A stretch of 8,488 nucleotides of DNA from Brucellaceae bacterium. Lineage in GTDB: Bacteria; Pseudomonadota; Alphaproteobacteria; Rhizobiales; Rhizobiaceae. Where the stretch lies: NCBI GenBank assembly GCA_031253705.1, contig JAIRVW010000254.1, positions 1 through 8,488 of the forward strand. The letters are read 5' to 3'. The notes beneath the pieces were generated by a model. It worked only from the letters and a program-made list of their open reading frames with translations, ran no database searches and was not told the DNA's origin. This document shows positions 7,299 through 8,488 of this stretch, piece after piece. The translations under genes and the position numbers were made by a program. Within the stretch, counting starts at the first letter, position 1. Each line of letters begins with the position of its first letter.

Positions 7299-8270
7299 AT
7301 GAGCATCACAACAAAGCACAACACCTTAGCCGATCATGTCCCTGCCGTTTCCGGTTACGATACTGCAGTAGCCTATCGCCGGTTACGTCAGCAATTACCG
7401 GATGATGCCGTGACTATGCCATTACTGCTGTCACTCAGCCCGTTACCGGTCATACCGGCACAGAGCAAACAGCACGGCAGTCACATGGCGACAACGCTGG
7501 CCGCACTAATGGGAGCGACCGGATGTCTGCCACCACCCTATACAGAAACTGCACTGGCACAAGCTAATAGCCGCAACCATGCCTATGCTGATTTTATTGC
7601 ACTGTTTCAGCGCCATCTCGCAGATTTACTGGTCGAGGCCAGCGCCAAATATAGTGCACATAAACAAAGCCGCAGGCGTGAGCGAAAGAATAATCCGTTT
7701 CTCAAAGCCATCGCAGCGATAGCAGGTTTTGACACTGATATAAAACCTGATTTCAGCATCCGTTTTGCAACACTATTTGCGGAAGACCGTCGGAATGCCG
7801 CCAGCCTCAAAGCCATTCTGGAAGATATTTTCAGCGTCCCCGTTGCAATAGCTGAATTTCAGCCGCACTGGCAGACAATACCTGATGATGAGCGCAGCTT
7901 CCTTAACGGTCAATATCGTCTTGGTATTGACAGTTGTATCGGCGCTTCCGTGCAACATGCAGCAAGCCATTTTTATATCATTCTCGGTGCTCTGACCTAT
8001 GCGCAATTCCGGAATTTTCTGCCCGATCAGCCAGCAATCAGACACCTGACCGCTCTGGCACAGCTCTATTGCGGCACCGGCCTGACATTCCGCATTCAAC
8101 TCATTCTGGATAAAAACGAGACACCCGCAGCCAGCCTATCAGGAGAATATCGTCTCGGCTACGATCTCTGGCTTGCAAGCAACTATCCGCCACGACACCG
8201 TAATGATGCAGTGTTTGACGGACAGGCTATAGCCGCCTCAATACCACAGGACATTCATTATGCATCATGA
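7299..8270 (+). CDS. tssG: T6SS baseplate subunit TssG (ImpH/VasB)
   Basis: TssG is the partner of TssF in the baseplate wedge. From the ATG at 7299 the product is 323 residues, normal for PF06996. Recognisable blocks are GATGCLPPPYTETAL (about 72-86), corresponding to the usual G-LPLHYTE region; the helix NHAYADFIALFQRHLADLLV (93-112); FSVPVAIAEFQPHW, the region that usually reads FGVPV-I--F---W; YRLGIDSCIG; and LGALTYAQFRNFLP. The start is the least certain point: the frame is open back to a TTG at 7242 inside tssF, but the extra residues are unlike TssG. The ATG at 7299 has only a weak GGA 8 nt upstream, so coupling to tssF termination is likely. Its end overlaps the tssK start by 11 nt. 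Confidence 0.92.
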   Translation: MSITTKHNTLADHVPAVSGYDTAVAYRRLRQQLPDDAVTMPLLLSLSPLPVIPAQSKQHGSHMATTLAALMGATGCLPPPYTETALAQANSRNHAYADFIALFQRHLADLLVEASAKYSAHKQSRRRERKNNPFLKAIAAIAGFDTDIKPDFSIRFATLFAEDRRNAASLKAILEDIFSVPVAIAEFQPHWQTIPDDERSFLNGQYRLGIDSCIGASVQHAASHFYIILGALTYAQFRNFLPDQPAIRHLTALAQLYCGTGLTFRIQLILDKNETPAASLSGEYRLGYDLWLASNYPPRHRNDAVFDGQAIAASIPQDIHYAS

Positions 8271-8430
8271 GAACAGAGTCATCTGGGGCGAAGGCATGTT
8301 TCTGCGCCCGCAACATTTCCAACAGGCAGACCGCTGGACAGAAAGGATGCTGTATCTCACCCTGCAAATGACCGGCGGTTATTTTTGGGGCAGGAAGTAC
8401 CGGATGTCTTATGGTAGACCGCATGCTTAA
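8260..8430 (+). pseudogene. tssK: Truncated T6SS baseplate protein TssK, N-terminal part only
   Basis: TssK is a trimeric adaptor that links the baseplate to the membrane complex and is normally about 440-450 residues. Here the frame starts with MHHENRVIWGEGMFLRPQHF, the unmistakable TssK N-terminus (family pattern V-W-EGMFLRPQHFQQ-DR). TssK similarity continues to about residue 43, where YFWG falls at the spacing expected for the family's YGWG. It then reads unrelated residues and stops at TAA 8428-8430 after 56 codons. The other two forward frames do not continue TssK after 8391: one stops at once and one encodes a different kind of protein. So this is not a simple frameshift but a joint to foreign sequence, either real or from assembly. 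The ATG overlaps tssG by 11 nt. Confidence 0.85.
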
Positions 8431-8488
8431 GGCAAAGCGGGTTGGTTATGAGCCGGTGCTTATTCTGGACGATAATCCCTCCAGCGGG
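8372..8488 (+). CDS. Internal fragment resembling a polyprenyl-phosphate sugar transferase / nucleotide-sugar enzyme
   Basis: This frame is open from 8372 to the end of the window (39 codons) and begins PAVIFGAGSTGCLMVDRMLK, then VGYEPVLILDDNPSSG. A strand-GAGSTG-helix followed by GY-PV--LDD-P is the pattern of the Rossmann-like (CoA_binding_3 type) domain in WbaP-like undecaprenyl-phosphate sugar transferases, and also in CapD/WbpM-like nucleotide-sugar dehydratases. Such proteins make the first lipid-linked sugar of exopolysaccharide or O-antigen, or modify nucleotide sugars. The frame has no start of its own here: a TGA lies at 8369-8371 and tssK sequence precedes it, so this is the middle of a gene whose front is missing. 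Too little is present to choose between the two families. Confidence 0.5.

Noticed and set aside
8386..8430. Single-base frameshift as the cause of the short tssK
   Set aside because: Neither of the other two frames downstream of 8391 reads as TssK; one stops within about nine codons and the other resembles a sugar-transferase domain.
1..8488. CRISPR arrays, tRNA or rRNA genes, insertion sequences, terminators
   Set aside because: No spaced direct repeats, no RNA gene pattern, no transposase or terminal repeats (also none at the 8370-8391 joint), and no GC-rich hairpin followed by a T run were seen; the forward strand is nearly continuous coding.

Overview
This window holds most of one side of a type VI secretion system (T6SS) locus: a divergently read hcp (tube protein) and a tight forward operon tssA-tssB-tssC1-tssC2-tssE-tssF-tssG-tssK. 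The window is clearly from a Gram-negative bacterium, almost certainly a proteobacterium. The gene order, with two tandem tssC-type genes after tssB, resembles the imp cluster of alphaproteobacteria (Rhizobium and Agrobacterium impA-B-C-D-F-G-H-J). I use this only as a weak taxonomic hint; no marker gene fixes the species.

Layout. Bases 1-349 (minus strand) encode the first 116 residues of an Hcp-family protein that runs off the left edge. Bases 350-582 are very AT-rich and lie between the two divergent units. They carry a TATAAT box facing hcp and two AT-only palindromes, one next to each gene. From 583 to about 8370 the plus strand is coding almost without a gap. It encodes TssA (baseplate/sheath-assembly protein), TssB and TssC1 (contractile sheath), TssC2 (a second, diverged TssC-like protein), TssE (gp25-like baseplate), TssF and TssG (baseplate wedge) and the N-terminus of TssK (baseplate-membrane adaptor). 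Several genes overlap (tssC2/tssE by 4 nt, tssE/tssF by 32 nt, tssG/tssK by 11 nt), so transcription as one unit and translational coupling are likely. No terminator was seen.

Two points stand out. First, TssC1 carries an N-terminal stretch closely resembling the helix that ClpV grips in Vibrio VipB. TssC2 starts about 44 residues later and lacks it, although both share the sheath core motifs. With only one tssB present, TssC2 may be a specialised sheath component outside ClpV recycling. Second, after about 40 recognisable TssK residues the reading frame ends abruptly at 8428-8430. From 8372 to the end of the window a different frame reads like the nucleotide-binding part of a polyprenyl-phosphate sugar transferase or nucleotide-sugar enzyme. 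This is either a genomic deletion or recombination joint that removed the rest of tssK, or a chimeric assembly joint. The genes tssL, tssM, tssH/clpV and vgrG are not in this window.
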